This document shows, one piece after another, positions 36,793 to 47,864 of a stretch of 64,000 nt of DNA. The number at the start of each line of letters is the position of its first letter. The first letter of the stretch is position 1. The stretch lies in the NCBI RefSeq assembly GCF_050624435.1, contig NC_134543.1, positions 126,075,475-126,139,474 on the forward strand, given 5' to 3'. A program made the position numbers and the translations under genes. This stretch comes from Tenrec ecaudatus (taxonomy: Eukaryota > Chordata > Mammalia > Afrosoricida > Tenrecidae). The notes under the pieces were generated by a model that saw only the letters and a list, made by a program, of their open reading frames with translations, ran no database searches and had not been told where the DNA came from.

Positions 36793-38367
36793 AAAAAACC
36801 CCTCACTGTCATCAAGTCCCTTCTGAATTAATGGTCAGGAGGTGTCCAGTAATTTTTTGTGTTTGCCTAAAAAGGGAACAATAGGCCAAATGTGAGGAAC
36901 CAGGGCCTAATCTACCACTGACAACAGTCCTGATAATGGCCAAAATAGATAGGTCCTGACAGAAATAAGAAAAATTTTGGGTTTTTTTGAGTAGAACAGA
37001 ACTCAAAAGGCCAGACTTACTGGAATAACTGAGTGTATAAAGCTTCCTCAAATAATTACTGAACCTGGGATAATCCATTAAACTTGAACCAAAACTGAGG
37101 TCACCTTTCAGCAAAATAACAGATTTGGCCCATAAAATACAAAATATTACTAGTGAAAACTGTGTACCTATGAAACATCATCTGTATGAGAACAAATGGC
37201 CTAACAATCACTCAAAATCAGATGAAAGGGTAAGGGGACAAGGGAACCAAATTACTGGAAATAACACCATGAGCTGTTGAAACATTGTGAAAAATGCAAC
37301 CAATGTCACTGTGCAAATGGTCAAGAAAAATATAGCAACTTAATAAACATATACAATAATGTATTGTCAAAAGAATAAAATGTTGTTTCATATATATATA
37401 CAATAAAAAGTTAATCCAGGGAAAAATAAAGGAAATTATAGCAAAAAGCTTAGATCCATACTAAAGACTTTATACTCTCAAGAGAGTCATTCAAAAAGTA
37501 AGATTGTTTTTTGTGAAAAGTCTATTACTATAGCAAAACAACTTCAACTCTATTTAAAAGAGAAATATGGGGGGGAGATATAATTGAAATCCTCTTGAAT
37601 TTCAGAACATAAAGCTTTCTAAAAAAATTCTTTTTTTTTAATTCTAAAATGAATATAAATTACAAACTTTACACCCACTTCACTCACACAAAGAAATCTA
37701 TTGTTAAAACAAGTTGTTTTGATTTTTGTCCTTTGCTTAAATGTAAAATGCATTTTGAAATTAAGAATACTAAAATTATGTCAAAACAACAAACTATATT
37801 AGCTGTAAAGTTCGCCTAACTATAAAAATCATTAATATAAAGACTTCATGATTTCTGTATTTTAGTTATGAGTTATTCAGGGCAGACATTGATTCTAGTT
37901 TTATCAATTTTATAGAAAAGTATTATACATAGAGGAATTTTTTAAGTTTATTTAGTTTGAGTAATATGCATTATGCTATTGATGTAAATCTTTATCTTAA
38001 AATTACAGGTATTTTCTACTTTCTGCTCAGTTTTAATTCTCTTCAAAGAGGCATGTGTTGTTATTTATTACTTACATATACTTTTTAAAAACCTTTTCCT
38101 TGCTATCAGTTCGTACAGGGTACAAATAACCTTGGTCATTTCAAAAAATGTACATATTCTGCTTTATTACTATGAGTTTTAGATACCACTAATACTTAAA
38201 TTTCATGCTACTTAATATTCAATTTCTAGAAACCCCTTCTCAAACTTGTTCCACAAAACTAGGGTACCACTAACTTTAATATTCATGAAAATAATTCCTC
38301 TTCCATTTCCTAGGTGTTGAAAATTATGAGCTGTTATTTAAATACAATATGCCTTTTATGACACTGG
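36793..38367. other. Intronic sequence, no recognised feature
   Basis: Strongly AT-rich; no gene or clear repeat is recognised. Confidence 0.45.
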
Positions 38368-38520
38368 AAGAATCATATTTTACTCATGAGGAAAACGGAG
38401 GCCCTGGCAGGTTCCATGATTTAGCCAAGGTCAACCAACAGCTAGCAAACGGCATAGCCTGGGTTCTATCCCAGATTTACCGACCTCAAAGCCAATACTT
38501 CCACACTTAACCAATTATAT
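38368..38520 (+). repeat. MIR element
   Basis: TACTCATGAGGAAAACGGAGG, TTTAGCCAAGGTCAACCAAC and CACACTTAACCAATTATA follow the MIR 3' half. Confidence 0.85.
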
Positions 38521-39539
38521 CCTTAAAAAATTAAGAGGTAGGCTCAACAGCAGAGAATTTTGTCTCTCTGAACGTTCACAGATCTATTCTGGGGCGTCTA
38601 TCACCACACAGTTCCTAGCAATTCAGTCACTGATTGAAATATAAATGAAGAGGATCGTTCTGCTTCATTAAAATAGGGCAGGTTTACTGGCAGGTAAGAC
38701 AGAGATTGGAAAAGGCTTGCCTCAACATGTTTTGCCTATATGGTTCCCTTAATTACACATGTGCATCTACCATACAAGGCTCCTGCTGACAGGCCTATAG
38801 TTTAGTGCTTTTCAGAATTGCACTTTTCAAAGATAATTTATACTGGATTTAACAACGGGCTGAAAGACTTGGTTGAATATATCAATCATTCGGACACTTT
38901 CCAAACATCTCAAAAATCATTCGGAGCAACAAATCCTTTCTTTTATGCCGTGATGTCTACCCATTTGGGGGGCATTTCTCCTCTAGGACACTGGGGTGAA
39001 GGAGCAGTAAAGGAAGAAGTGGGGAAAGCGCACGGAAGTTGGGTGGAAGGCGATCTCATCCACTCTTCGGCCCGAGCTCTGCAAAGGGCGGCTCCCCGCG
39101 GTGCCCAGCCACTGGAAACCCTGCGACCCTGGAAGCTCTGCTCCGTCCCAACAGGTTGGGCAGGGGAGGCGGACGAAGGAAAATAGGAGCTGGCCCCCAG
39201 CCACCTAGCCAAGAACCATGCTCTCCTTCTGGTTGAGGATGCTTCCCTTTCAAAGCAAGCCCTCCAGGGGGCAAAATCCCCGTCCTCTCGGGCCGAAGTC
39301 TTACACTCCATGGGGGCGACTCCGCCGCCAACCTCAATTATGCAACCCATGTCGCTTTGGAGTAGCCCTGCGCCCTCCATACGGACACCGACCCCCTCCC
39401 CAGCCACACACGCCGGCCTGCACCGCACCCGGGATCGTGGCGCCCGTCCACCCCAACCCAGGGGAAGGGCCCCTACCAGCATCCTCAGACAACCCATTCT
39501 CTTGGACCCCATCGACGGCGGGCGGATACCTGGTCCGGC

Positions 39540-39710
39540 AGCGCTCCCAGGCACAGGTGCGGCGGGCGCGGTCCCTCCGTGACGGTGCCCAGGGCTCTCT
39601 ACCCACCCACAGCTGCGGCTTCTCTCTTTCCCAGGGGCGGGAGGGAGGAGAGATGCTGGAGGGGAGGGGAAGCCCGGAGCGGAGGAGCGGCCGGAGCTGA
39701 CCCGGAACCG
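39540..39710 (-). other. CSNK1G1: Candidate non-coding first exon of CSNK1G1
   Basis: On the minus strand a GC-rich leader ends at CGGACCAG/gtatcc (39540/39539), a good splice donor. The pyrimidine-rich CTCCTCCCTCCCGCCCCTGG run and the island setting suit a 5'UTR. Both the boundary and the gene assignment rest on gene order rather than on protein sequence; the upstream limit is a guess. Confidence 0.4.
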
Positions 39711-39814
39711 CTAGCTCTAGCTCCGCCCACGGCCCGGCGACAGCGGAAGACCTGATAGGACGAACCGAGAGCCAGCCGAGAGAAATAAATACAACCATTT
39801 CCGGGTTGCCCCTC

Positions 39815-39840
39815 CTTAGCAACCGCGTGGGGTTGCTAAG
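39815..39840. promoter_or_regulatory. GTTGC palindrome flanked by ETS-type sites
   Basis: CTTAGCAACC and GGTTGCTAAG form a perfect 10-bp inverted repeat around GCGTGG. ETS-type TTTCCGGG (39798-39805) and GCGGAAGTG (39840-39848) lie on either side. The arms resemble RFX half-sites but in everted order. Confidence 0.6.
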
Positions 39841-39990
39841 CGGAAGTGCCTCCACCGACTGCCCGCAGTTTTCTTTAGGGACTGCTAGCCGGTAACGGAG
39901 GTTGTTCTGCAGCTTGGCAACACCTTGTGCTCCTGCCCTTAGACCTCGCTCACGCGTCGCTGCTACTGGAGTGAGGTCTATCCCGCTCCT

Positions 39991-40764
39991 CCTTCAGCTG
40001 CATCTTCGCCCCAGTCCCCAGGCACTAGACTTCGGGGACTCCCGCCCCGAAGCCTAGGCTGACTCCAGTGCCTCCCAAGAATATTTTCTGGCGGATTGGC
40101 AAGCATCTCCCTCTTGTGGATTTCAGCTGTGTTTCAGCTGGGCTTTTAAATTCTTACTCAGGGTTATGAAAGCATTTTTTCCCCTTGCATTGCGTTCTCT
40201 GACAGCCCCTGAAGCCACATGGTGAGAAAAGTTTATCTTCTCTTTTGTAAGGTTAACACGTCTATGAGTTCAAAACAGTTTAATTAAGTGGAAGGGGCAA
40301 AACATCCGGAGGAACTTTAATCCTTAAGAGAGAAAGTAATGATGGGGCGGCTAAGGAAACCAGTCACCACTACTGGCTGTTAGGGAGACGTCTAACCGTC
40401 CAAATTGAATAAACTTTCCTACCTAGTCAAGGAAAGTGTCAATAATATACTTCACTTATTCTGTCGAGGTGACTTTGGGTTTGAAAATATTGGGTAGTCA
40501 ATTTGGAGTAAAAGAGCAGTATAATTAATCCTCTCTTTAGAAAAATGACCCATCTTATAGTAGTTGAATATTCATTTATATGTATGTAGTTTAGCAATCA
40601 TAGTAAGAGTGAAATGATTTCTTGGAATGTTGTTTTAGTGTCCTTAAGTCAACTTTATTTACAGTGGCCCTGGGTCAATGAGTAGAAATGTTATTTTTTG
40701 GTTGTAATCTTTACGGAGACAGATCACCAGCTCTTTCTCTCACTAACCTGTAACTTCACCACCA
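39991..40764. other. Intergenic sequence, CSNK1G1 island shore
   Basis: GC content falls back to background; no gene or repeat is recognised. Confidence 0.45.
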
Positions 40765-40935
40765 GGGCTCCCATATCAAGAATCAGGAAGACTCACCCAA
40801 CTCATTGCCTTGAGTCCATTCTGACTCAGTAGCCCTATAGGACAGAGTAGAACTGTCCTTTTGAGTTTCCCAAATTGTAAATCTATATGGGATCAGACGT
40901 CCTCATCTTTCTCCCGATATCTTAGAATAAGTCGC
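40765..40935 (-). repeat. AfroSINE-type SINE
   Basis: TGCCTTGAGTCCATTCTGACTC, AGCCCTATAGGACAGAGTAG and CCTCATCTTTCTCCCGATAT (each part of the reversed consensus). Confidence 0.85.
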
Positions 40936-41029
40936 TTCAAAGTAGGAAATTTAAGAGTAGCTCCTGAATATGTTTTGTATTCCAGGGAAGTGAATGTACT
41001 TAAAACCACAGGCTTCACTTAGGAGGCCA

Positions 41030-41904
41030 GAAAACAGTTCCACTGGGTGGAGTTTTTCCCTCTAGGCGAGCACCTACCAACTTGCTCAGAGTTAGTGCAT
41101 TGCCTGGAAAGTTCTCTTCGGTCACAGTGAATTTTTTTATAAAAGTTTTTTTCCCTTGAACCTAGCTTTTGTGTGATGGCCAATTTAAAAGAACAGAATA
41201 CATCTGGGAAATTTTGTTTCCTGCTCTGGAAAACTGCCACAGAAACTTGTGATATTGAACACAGCTTAAAAGGGAAAAACTCAAGCTCCCTCATTTTACT
41301 ATGGGAAAACTCAAGTGTACAAGTGGTTTTCCATTTCAAAAGAGGTGAAATGTTGTTCTGGACATCAATCAACTTCCAAAGCACACAAAAAATTGTCAAC
41401 TTAGTGCAATTGGAGTTCGTTCCACCAAGTCAGACTGTTAACCAAGCTTTCTATTTAGAGGTTCTGAAAAGATTGTATAACAGTGTGTGACAAAAAAGGC
41501 CTGATTTGTGGCAGAAGGGGAACTGGTTTTGCCACCACGACAATGAACCTGGTCACACAGCCATCTCTGTGTGCTAGTTTTTGGCAAAAATCCGTATGCC
41601 TCTCTTGCCCCATGCACCTTACCTGACTTCACTCCACGTAATTGCTTTTTGTCTCCATGAATGAAGGACGTGAAAGGACAGCGATTTGATGACATAGAAG
41701 ATTTGAAATAAACAAGGAAGGTGCTGTCAGTCATCCAAACAGATGAGTTTGAAAAATGTTCCCAAGAATGGAATTGCAGATTTGACAAATGTATTAAGTG
41801 TAATGGAGAGTACATTGAAGGTGATACGGTTGTTTTGTAAAAAAAAAAAAATTTAAATACATAGCTTTTTGGGGACTACAGTTTGGGGGGCATACCCCTC
41901 ATAT
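41030..41904 (+). mobile_element. Mariner-like transposon, internally deleted
   Basis: Legible pieces in order: ENSSVQVVFHFKRG (QVYEWFSRFK region), LEFVPPSQTVNQAFYLEVLK, a HHDN-type stretch near 41535 and the ETDEFEKCSQE...DKCIKCNGEY end near 41740-41810. The central third, with part of the catalytic domain, is absent. Ends CATACCCCTCATATT. Confidence 0.8.
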
Positions 41905-42625
41905 TTTAATGGTCATGATAATCTTTTAGTCATTGATATTGGACTGATGTCCACCTCAGCTGGGCAGAGAGGAAATGTGCTTTGGTAATGTTTAAAAGAG
42001 AAACACCAGGTCCATTGATTTCCTGTAGGCATGAAACAGCAAGCAGTAACTAATTCACTGGAAGCAAAAATCAGTTCAGCAAAAAAAAACAAAAACAGTT
42101 TCCCTGGAGTTGATTCCACTTCGGATTCAAGTGAGTCAACAGTAGGATGGTGAATAAGTCAAAAATAATCCCACCCTGCAGTCACTATGCATGCATGTGG
42201 GAGTGTGTACACAAACAATTCAAATGGAAACTGAACACATCCAGTAATTGTTCTTTGATGAAAGTAACAAGTGATAAACCTGCTTACATGACAAAATATA
42301 GCTTGGATAATGTTTTCAAGTAAATTATGAGCCCAATGAACAAAAACATCATCAAAAACTAGGGTGAATTTAGGTGTCTCTAAAAAGTTAAAGCTATAGA
42401 AATATTTTCAGTAAAATTAAAAGTTCAGGGAAGAGTTTAAAGCCCATTAAGGGGCGGTGGGGGAGGCTGGGAAAAAATAAAAGTTCAAATTAACTGTATA
42501 GTTTAAGTCAGTATAGAAATGCAAATTCCCATTCATCAGTAATCTTCCCACTGCTCAAAGAAAAATAAAATCTAAGCCACATTTATTTATCCACATCTCT
42601 TCCTTAACTTAATAACATATCGTTT
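41905..42625. other. Intergenic sequence, no recognised feature
   Basis: AT-rich; no gene or clear repeat is recognised. Confidence 0.4.
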
Positions 42626-42630
42626 TAAGA

Positions 42631-43096
42631 GGGGCCGGCCCCAATCCAACTACGTGGACACCTGCCTCTCCCGCTAGAAGAATTTATTTCAGAGGACAGC
42701 ACTGAATCTGCAGCTCCTAGAGAGGGACATGTCTGATCAGAGCACACGGGAGCAGATGAGGGGGAGGAGGAGAGAGTAGAGCATATCCTGGCCCAGCAGG
42801 CCTTGAGGACGATGTTGCTTCCCAGACCAGACAGTCTATAGAGAGGACTACATGGCCAGCCCCACTGTGAGGCATGATGTCCTTCACTAACCCATAGCCC
42901 CACAGGGACAACACTTGAGACACAGTGTGGGAATTGCGCCTGATCTGATCCCGCCACACGGAGGCAAAACGTTAAGGGGATGCAACAAAACAGCAAGGGA
43001 ATGGAGTAGCAAGGTCCCCGGAGAATGCCAAAGGTCCAGACTGGACTGGAAAACACTCCTAAAGGCCAACAAACAGTCCTTGAACTAACTATAAGT
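42631..43096 (+). mobile_element. L1 3'UTR fragment, sense
   Basis: GGGGCCGGCCCCAATCC to CTTGAACTAACTATAAG, the mid 3'UTR block. It stops where an antisense L1 begins. Confidence 0.85.
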
Positions 43097-44221
43097 TTTT
43101 CTTTCTTTTAAAAAAATCATTTTATTAGGGGTTCATACAACTCTTATCACAATCCAAACATACATCAACTGTGTAAAGCACATTTGTACATTCATTGCAC
43201 TCATCATGCTCAAAACATTTGCTCTCAACCTAAGCCCCTGGCATCAGCTCATTTTTGCCCTCCCTCCCTCATGAACCCTTGATAATTTATAAATTATTAT
43301 TTTGTCATATCTTACCCTGTCTGATGTCTCCCTTCACCCACTTATCTGTTGTCCGTCCCCCAGGGAAGAGGTCACATGTAGACCCTTGTAATCGGTTCCC
43401 CCTTTCCAATTCACCCTCCCTCTACCCTCCTAGTATAACCACTCATACCACTGGTCCTGAAGGGATCATCCATACTGGATTCCCTGTGTTTCCATTGCCT
43501 ATCTGTACCAGTGTACATCCTCTGGTCTAGCCAGATTTGTAAGGTAGAATTGGGATCATGATAGTGGGGGAGGAGGAAGCATTTAGGAACTAGAGGAAAG
43601 TTGTGTTTCATTGTTGCTACATCACACTCTGACTGGCTCATCTCCTCCCTGAGACCCTTCTGTAAGGGGGTGTCCAGTGGCCTACAAATGGGCTTTGGGT
43701 CTCCACTCCACACTCCCCACCTCATTCACTATGATATGAATTTTTTGTTCTGATGATGCCTGATACCTGATCCCTCTGACACCTTGTGATCACACAGACT
43801 GGTGTGCTTCTTCCATGTGGGTTTAGTTGCTTCTGAGCTAGATAGCCGCTTGTTTCCCTTTAAGCCTTTAAGACCCCAGACGGCACATCTTTTGATAGCC
43901 GGGCACCATCAGCTTTCTTCACCACATTTGCTTATTCACCTGCTTTGTCTTCAGCGGTTGTGTCAGGAAGGCGAGCATATTAGAATGCCAATTTAATAGA
44001 AGTATTCTTGCATTGAGGGAGTACTTGAGTGGAGGCCCAATGTCCTTCTGCTACCTTAATACTAAACCTATAAATATATGCACATAGATCTATTTCCCCA
44101 TCCTCATATATAAATATATTTACATATGTACATGCCTTTATTTTGACTTCTCTAAATGCTGTTTGCCTCCTAGCTCTTTCTGCTATTTCCTTTGACTTTC
44201 CCCTTGTCCCACTATCATGCT
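43097..44221 (-). mobile_element. L1 3' end, antisense, about 1.1 kb
   Basis: Starts with the reversed tail (ATCATTTTATTAGGGGTTCA) and ends at CCCACTATCATGCTCA. It lies between two sense L1 blocks that may once have been one element. Confidence 0.88.
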
Positions 44222-45145
44222 CAGTTTGTTCTATTAAACTGGCATTCCATGATGCTCACCTTCCCCACACAATCGCTGAAGACAAATGGGTGCATAATCA
44301 AATGTGGTGAAGAAAGCTGATGGTGCCTGGCTATCAAAAGATATAGTGTCTGGGGTCTTAAAGGCTTGAAGGTAAGTAAGCGGCCATCTAGCTCAGACAC
44401 AACAAAGCACACATGGAACAAGCACAGCAGCCTGTGTGATCACAAGGTGTGGACGGGATCAGGTATCAGGCATCAAAGAACAAAAGATCATATCATTGTG
44501 AATGAGGGCGGGAGTGAGGAGTGGAGACACAAAGCCCATTGGTAGGCCACTGGACATCCCCTTACAGAAGGGTCTTTGGGAGGAGACAGCTAGTCAGTGT
44601 GATATAGCAACAATGAAACATACAACTTTTCTCTAGTTCCTAAATGCTTCCTCCCTATCCCCCCTACCCCCACTATCATGATCCCAATTCTACCTTACAA
44701 ATCCGGCTAGACCAGAGGATGTACACTGGTACAGATAGGAACTGGAAACACAGGGACTCCAGGGCGGATGATCCCTTCAGGACCAGTGCTGTAAGTGGAG
44801 ATAGTGGGAGGGTGGAGGGAGAGTGGGTTGGAAAGGCGGAATCGATTACAAGGATCTACATATAACCTCCTCCTTGGGGGATGAACAACAGAAAAGTGGG
44901 TGAAGGGAGATCTCAGACAGGGTAAGATATGGCAATTTATTAATTTATAAATTATGAAGGGTTCATTTAGGAGGGGGGAGTGAGGAGGAAAAAAATGAGC
45001 TGATGCCAGGGGCTTGGGTGGAGTGCAAATGTTTTGAGAATGATGAGGGCAATGAATGTACAAATGTGCTTTACACAATTCATTTAAGTATGGATATGAT
45101 AAGAGTTGTATGAGCCCTAATAAAATGATTAAAATAAATATAAAT
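44222..45145 (+). mobile_element. L1 3' end, sense
   Basis: GTTTGTTCTATTAAACTGGC to GAGCCCTAATAAAATGATTAAA, followed by an AAATAT-type tail. Confidence 0.88.
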
Positions 45146-45396
45146 GAAAATAATATATATATCATTTTAATATAGATGCTCTAATAACTAAGTGGATTGG
45201 CTCTTAAATATCATTTGGTCTATGAATTGCTTGGAGGCCTCTAAAAATAACCCAACCCTCACCTGAAACTAGATGTTTTGGTTCAACAGCATTTTTAGGA
45301 TTTTGTGACCAATACCAGAGGGGCAAAGAGTTGTAGTGGCAGTGAAGTAGCTAGTTACTAACAGAAAGATGGCCAGTTCTCACTCACCAGCCACTT

Positions 45397-45480
45397 AAAA
45401 AAAAAAAACGTTTTATTAGGGGCTCATACAACTCTTATCACAATCCATACATATATCAATTGTGTAAAGCACATCTGTAC
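45397..45480 (-). mobile_element. Short antisense L1 tail with a T-run in place of a poly(A)
   Basis: 84 bp flanked by a perfect 12-bp duplication CACCAGCCACTT (45385-45396, 45481-45492). Read as L1 it ends AATAAAACG followed by about 12 T. Confidence 0.88.
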
Positions 45481-45529
45481 CACCAGCCACTTTTAAAGAG
45501 GAAACACAAATTAAATTTACAGCCATAAA

Positions 45530-45630
45530 AATTACAGCCTTGGAAACTTTATGGGGCAGTTTTACTCTGTCCTCTAGGATCTCTGTGAGTTGGATTCAAA
45601 CTGACAGCAACAAGTTTGGCTTTTTGTTTA
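45530..45630 (+). repeat. AfroSINE-type SINE, 3' part
   Basis: CTTGGAAACTTTATGGGGCAG, TACTCTGTCCTCTAGGATC and GTTGGATTCAAACTGACAGC. Confidence 0.85.
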
Positions 45631-45639
45631 CTTGGAACC

Positions 45640-46100
45640 CCCAAATCCTATATAAACCAAAATTTAGACAGTGGTCTCAGATCTCTTGAAAGATACCTAC
45701 CCCCATTTTTTATTGCCTTCTGTTATCATTTAAGGAAAAATAGCACATCTAATATGTATTTTTTCAGATATCCAACACTCTGTTACTTCGATATTCATAA
45801 CGTTCCATTGCATTGGCATCTCCAAATATAAGATACCCAAAGAAGAGTCCAACAGTTAATAAAGACAATTAACTCAACTTTACATTTATGTGCCTAAACA
45901 TTACACATAAAAAGACATAGCCTTTTATATAAGGGACTCAGAAAAACTCAATTAGAATACCATTACATTTGAAAACCATGTGACTTAAATTGAATTTTTA
46001 GCCTGAGGAAGAAAATGATAACATAAAAACTACCTTTAAATTGTATTTGAAGATTGTAACATAGAAAAAAAATCATTCTATGGTATTTCATAAAAATGTA
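45640..46100. other. Intergenic sequence, no recognised feature
   Basis: AT-rich; no gene or clear repeat is recognised. Confidence 0.4.
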
Positions 46101-46106
46101 TAGCCT

Positions 46107-46212
46107 TAGGGCAAAGAATGTACGGATATGCTTTATACAATTGACGTATTATGTATATGTATGGATTGTGGTAAGAGTTGTATGCGCCCCTAATAAAATG
46201 TATAAAAAAAAA
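46107..46212 (+). mobile_element. Short L1 tail
   Basis: TAGGGCAAAGAATGTACGG to GCGCCCCTAATAAAATG plus A-run; the same short form occurs at 47318 and 47600. Confidence 0.8.
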
Positions 46213-46221
46213 AGAAGAGAA

Positions 46222-47220
46222 GAGGGTAGCGCGGCGCTCGGGCCCTCGTCCAGCCTGCCGGTCTCCGGGTGGTCACGCGTGTTCAGAAGCCGCGATCCCG
46301 CGGCCCAGGCGGCCCCAGGTCTCCGGTAATTCTAGTGTTGACCACTTGCTACCACAGGTAATTGAAAAGAAAATAAGATGGCAGGCAGTGCTTCAGGACA
46401 AGGAACTGGTTCCTTCTGATTACATATCCAAAGTACACGCAATGAAGTCTCACCATCCTCGCTTCTAAGGAAAATTCTAGCTGTATGTTTTCCAAAACAG
46501 ATTAGTTCATTTCTCTGGCAGTCTAAGGTTTTCAAAATAAAAACAGAGTTGCAATCTTAGCTGACCTGGACAAAGATTAAAGAAAATTACTCATGCAGAA
46601 CCAGTCGTCAACACATCATCCTGGAGCGAGCATCGTGCTCTCGAGACCCTCCCTGAACAGGGACTTCCGGGACCATGCCGAGCAGCAGCAGCAGCACGCT
46701 CATGCACATTCGTCTGGGTACTTCATCACTCAAGACTCCGCGTTTGGGAATCTTATTCTTCCGGTCTTACCTCACCTTGACCCAGAGTGAAGGAAACGTT
46801 TGCCGTTTCAGACACCAACGCTACTCTCATCCAGTGCTTCCAAGCTGTGACTTTGAGAATTCTGGTGAACTTTTATATTTTTTGCCTTTTTAAGAGAAAG
46901 GTCCAGGTGAGCAAAGCACCAAGAAGGGTCACCTCATGATGGAGCACCGGAAGCAGTGCGCTCTAAGGAGGTGGCTGGGCTACCTGGAACTGGATCGCCC
47001 TTTGGTAATGCAATTTGCTTTTAACCTTCAACCAGACCGGGAACCGAATAGTCACATAGCTCGCCCTTACCCCTCATGTGGACAATAGACTGTCGAGAAC
47101 CCTATCCAGTACTTAACTTTAAAGAATGAGGGTGCTTTTAAAAACCTTTTCAATCACTAGACGCAAGTAAGCCACATTATGGATGGATGTGTATAGCTAT
47201 TGAATTTGTAGTCAAACATT
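46222..47220 (+). pseudogene. INIP: INIP (SOSS complex subunit C) processed pseudogene
   Basis: An intronless copy. A GC-rich leader (46222-46378) is followed by ATGGCAGGCAGTGCTTCAGG at 46379, the INIP start; an AfroSINE fragment (about 46404-46527) then splits it. Translation resumes with FQNKNRVAIL-like sequence, and 46593-46790 is open: MQNQSSTHHPGASIVLSRPS, then SLNRDFRDHAEQQQQHAHAH, then GYFITQDSAFGNLILPVLPH, ending LDPE and stop as in INIP. INIP is a 104-residue partner of the single-stranded-DNA-binding SOSS complex. Stops upstream of the second methionine, a nine-codon deletion in the Q/A-rich segment, and the SINE show it is dead. The 3' limit is approximate. Confidence 0.88.
46404..46527 (-). 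repeat. AfroSINE body fragment inside the INIP pseudogene
   Basis: CTGGTTCCTTCTGATTACAT, ATGAAGTCTCACCATCCTCG and TTCTCTGGCAGTCTAAGG match the long AfroSINE. It interrupts the INIP frame after the GQG codons. Confidence 0.8.
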
Positions 47221-47225
47221 TCATC

Positions 47226-47310
47226 TTAAAATATTCTTTGTTGATGTATGTATATGTATGGATTGTGATAAGAGTTGTATGAGTCCCTAATAAAATGTAA
47301 AAAAAGAAAA
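47226..47310 (+). mobile_element. Short L1 tail
   Basis: GATGTATGTATATGTATGG to GAGTCCCTAATAAAATG and A-rich end. Confidence 0.75.
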
Positions 47311-47317
47311 GGAAAAA

Positions 47318-47425
47318 AAAAAGAAAATGATTAGGGCAAAGAATGTACAGATGTACTTTATACAATTGATGTATGTATGGATTGTGATAGAGTTGTATGA
47401 GCCCCTAATAAAACGTTTTAAAAAA
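47318..47425 (+). mobile_element. Short L1 tail
   Basis: ATGATTAGGGCAAAGAATG to GCCCCTAATAAAACGTTTTAAAAAA. Confidence 0.8.
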
Positions 47426-47597
47426 TGGTTAAAAAATATATATTCTTTGTAAACTCATAAGAGGTTCCCCTAGCCTCAATTTCAGAAGAAAACTCAAGAA
47501 AAAACTAAATCACCAGTCACTTTTAGACATCTTTTGTAACCAGATGCCACTCTTATCTCTATGACTAAATGCTATTAAAACAATTGTAAGAGGAAAA

Positions 47598-47705
47598 AAA
47601 TGATTAGAGCAAAGAATGTACAGATATGCTTTATACAATTGATGTATGTATATGTATGGATTGTGATAAGAGTTGTATGAGCCCCTAATAAAATGTTTTT
47701 TAAAA
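47598..47705 (+). mobile_element. Short L1 tail
   Basis: ATGATTAGAGCAAAGAATG to GCCCCTAATAAAATGTTTTTTAAAAA; it begins at the same L1 position as the copy at 47318. Confidence 0.8.
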
Positions 47706-47790
47706 ATTTGCAGCCGCAGAAACCCTATCTAGGGTCACTATGAGAGAGAATGAACTTCATGGTCGTGGGTTTGGTTTTCAAGGATAAAAC
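47706..47790 (+). repeat. AfroSINE-type SINE, 3' end
   Basis: GCAGAAACCCTATCTAGGGTCACTATGAGAG and GTGGGTTTGGTTTTC (in two parts). Confidence 0.7.
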
Positions 47791-47864
47791 CAAGACTAGA
47801 AAGGGAGTTACAAAAAATATAAAATTTTAGCTCGTGGTATTTTTTTATAATTAGAGTTGCCAAA

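Larger units (their letters stand above)
1..39539 (-). other. CSNK1G1: Inferred first intron of CSNK1G1
   Basis: No exon with a recognisable protein match was found in this interval on either strand; everything identified is repeat-derived. The casein kinase I gamma 1 gene is known to have a long 5' intron. If the island at 39-40 kb is its promoter, this interval is transcribed on the minus strand. Confidence 0.5.
39030..39990. promoter_or_regulatory. CSNK1G1: CpG island, inferred CSNK1G1 promoter
   Basis: About 1 kb of CpG-rich sequence inside otherwise AT-rich DNA. By gene order (CSNK1G1, PCLAF and TRIP4 are neighbours in human, CSNK1G1 on the minus strand with its 5' end toward the PCLAF 3' end) this should be the CSNK1G1 promoter. 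It contains GGGCGG-type boxes, ETS-type sites and a GTTGC palindrome at 39815-39840, and no TATA box. No coding exon is visible, consistent with a non-coding first exon. The open frames of 90-203 codons across it overlap on both strands and show no family signature. Confidence 0.7.

Noticed and set aside
38818-39855. Open frames of 90-203 codons across the CpG island at 39-40 kb
   Set aside because: They overlap on both strands and in several frames, have the composition of GC-rich DNA and match no protein family.
46222-46330. Isolated GC-rich patch as a possible promoter
   Set aside because: It is collinear with the leader of the INIP retrocopy, so its GC content comes from the parent gene's 5'UTR.
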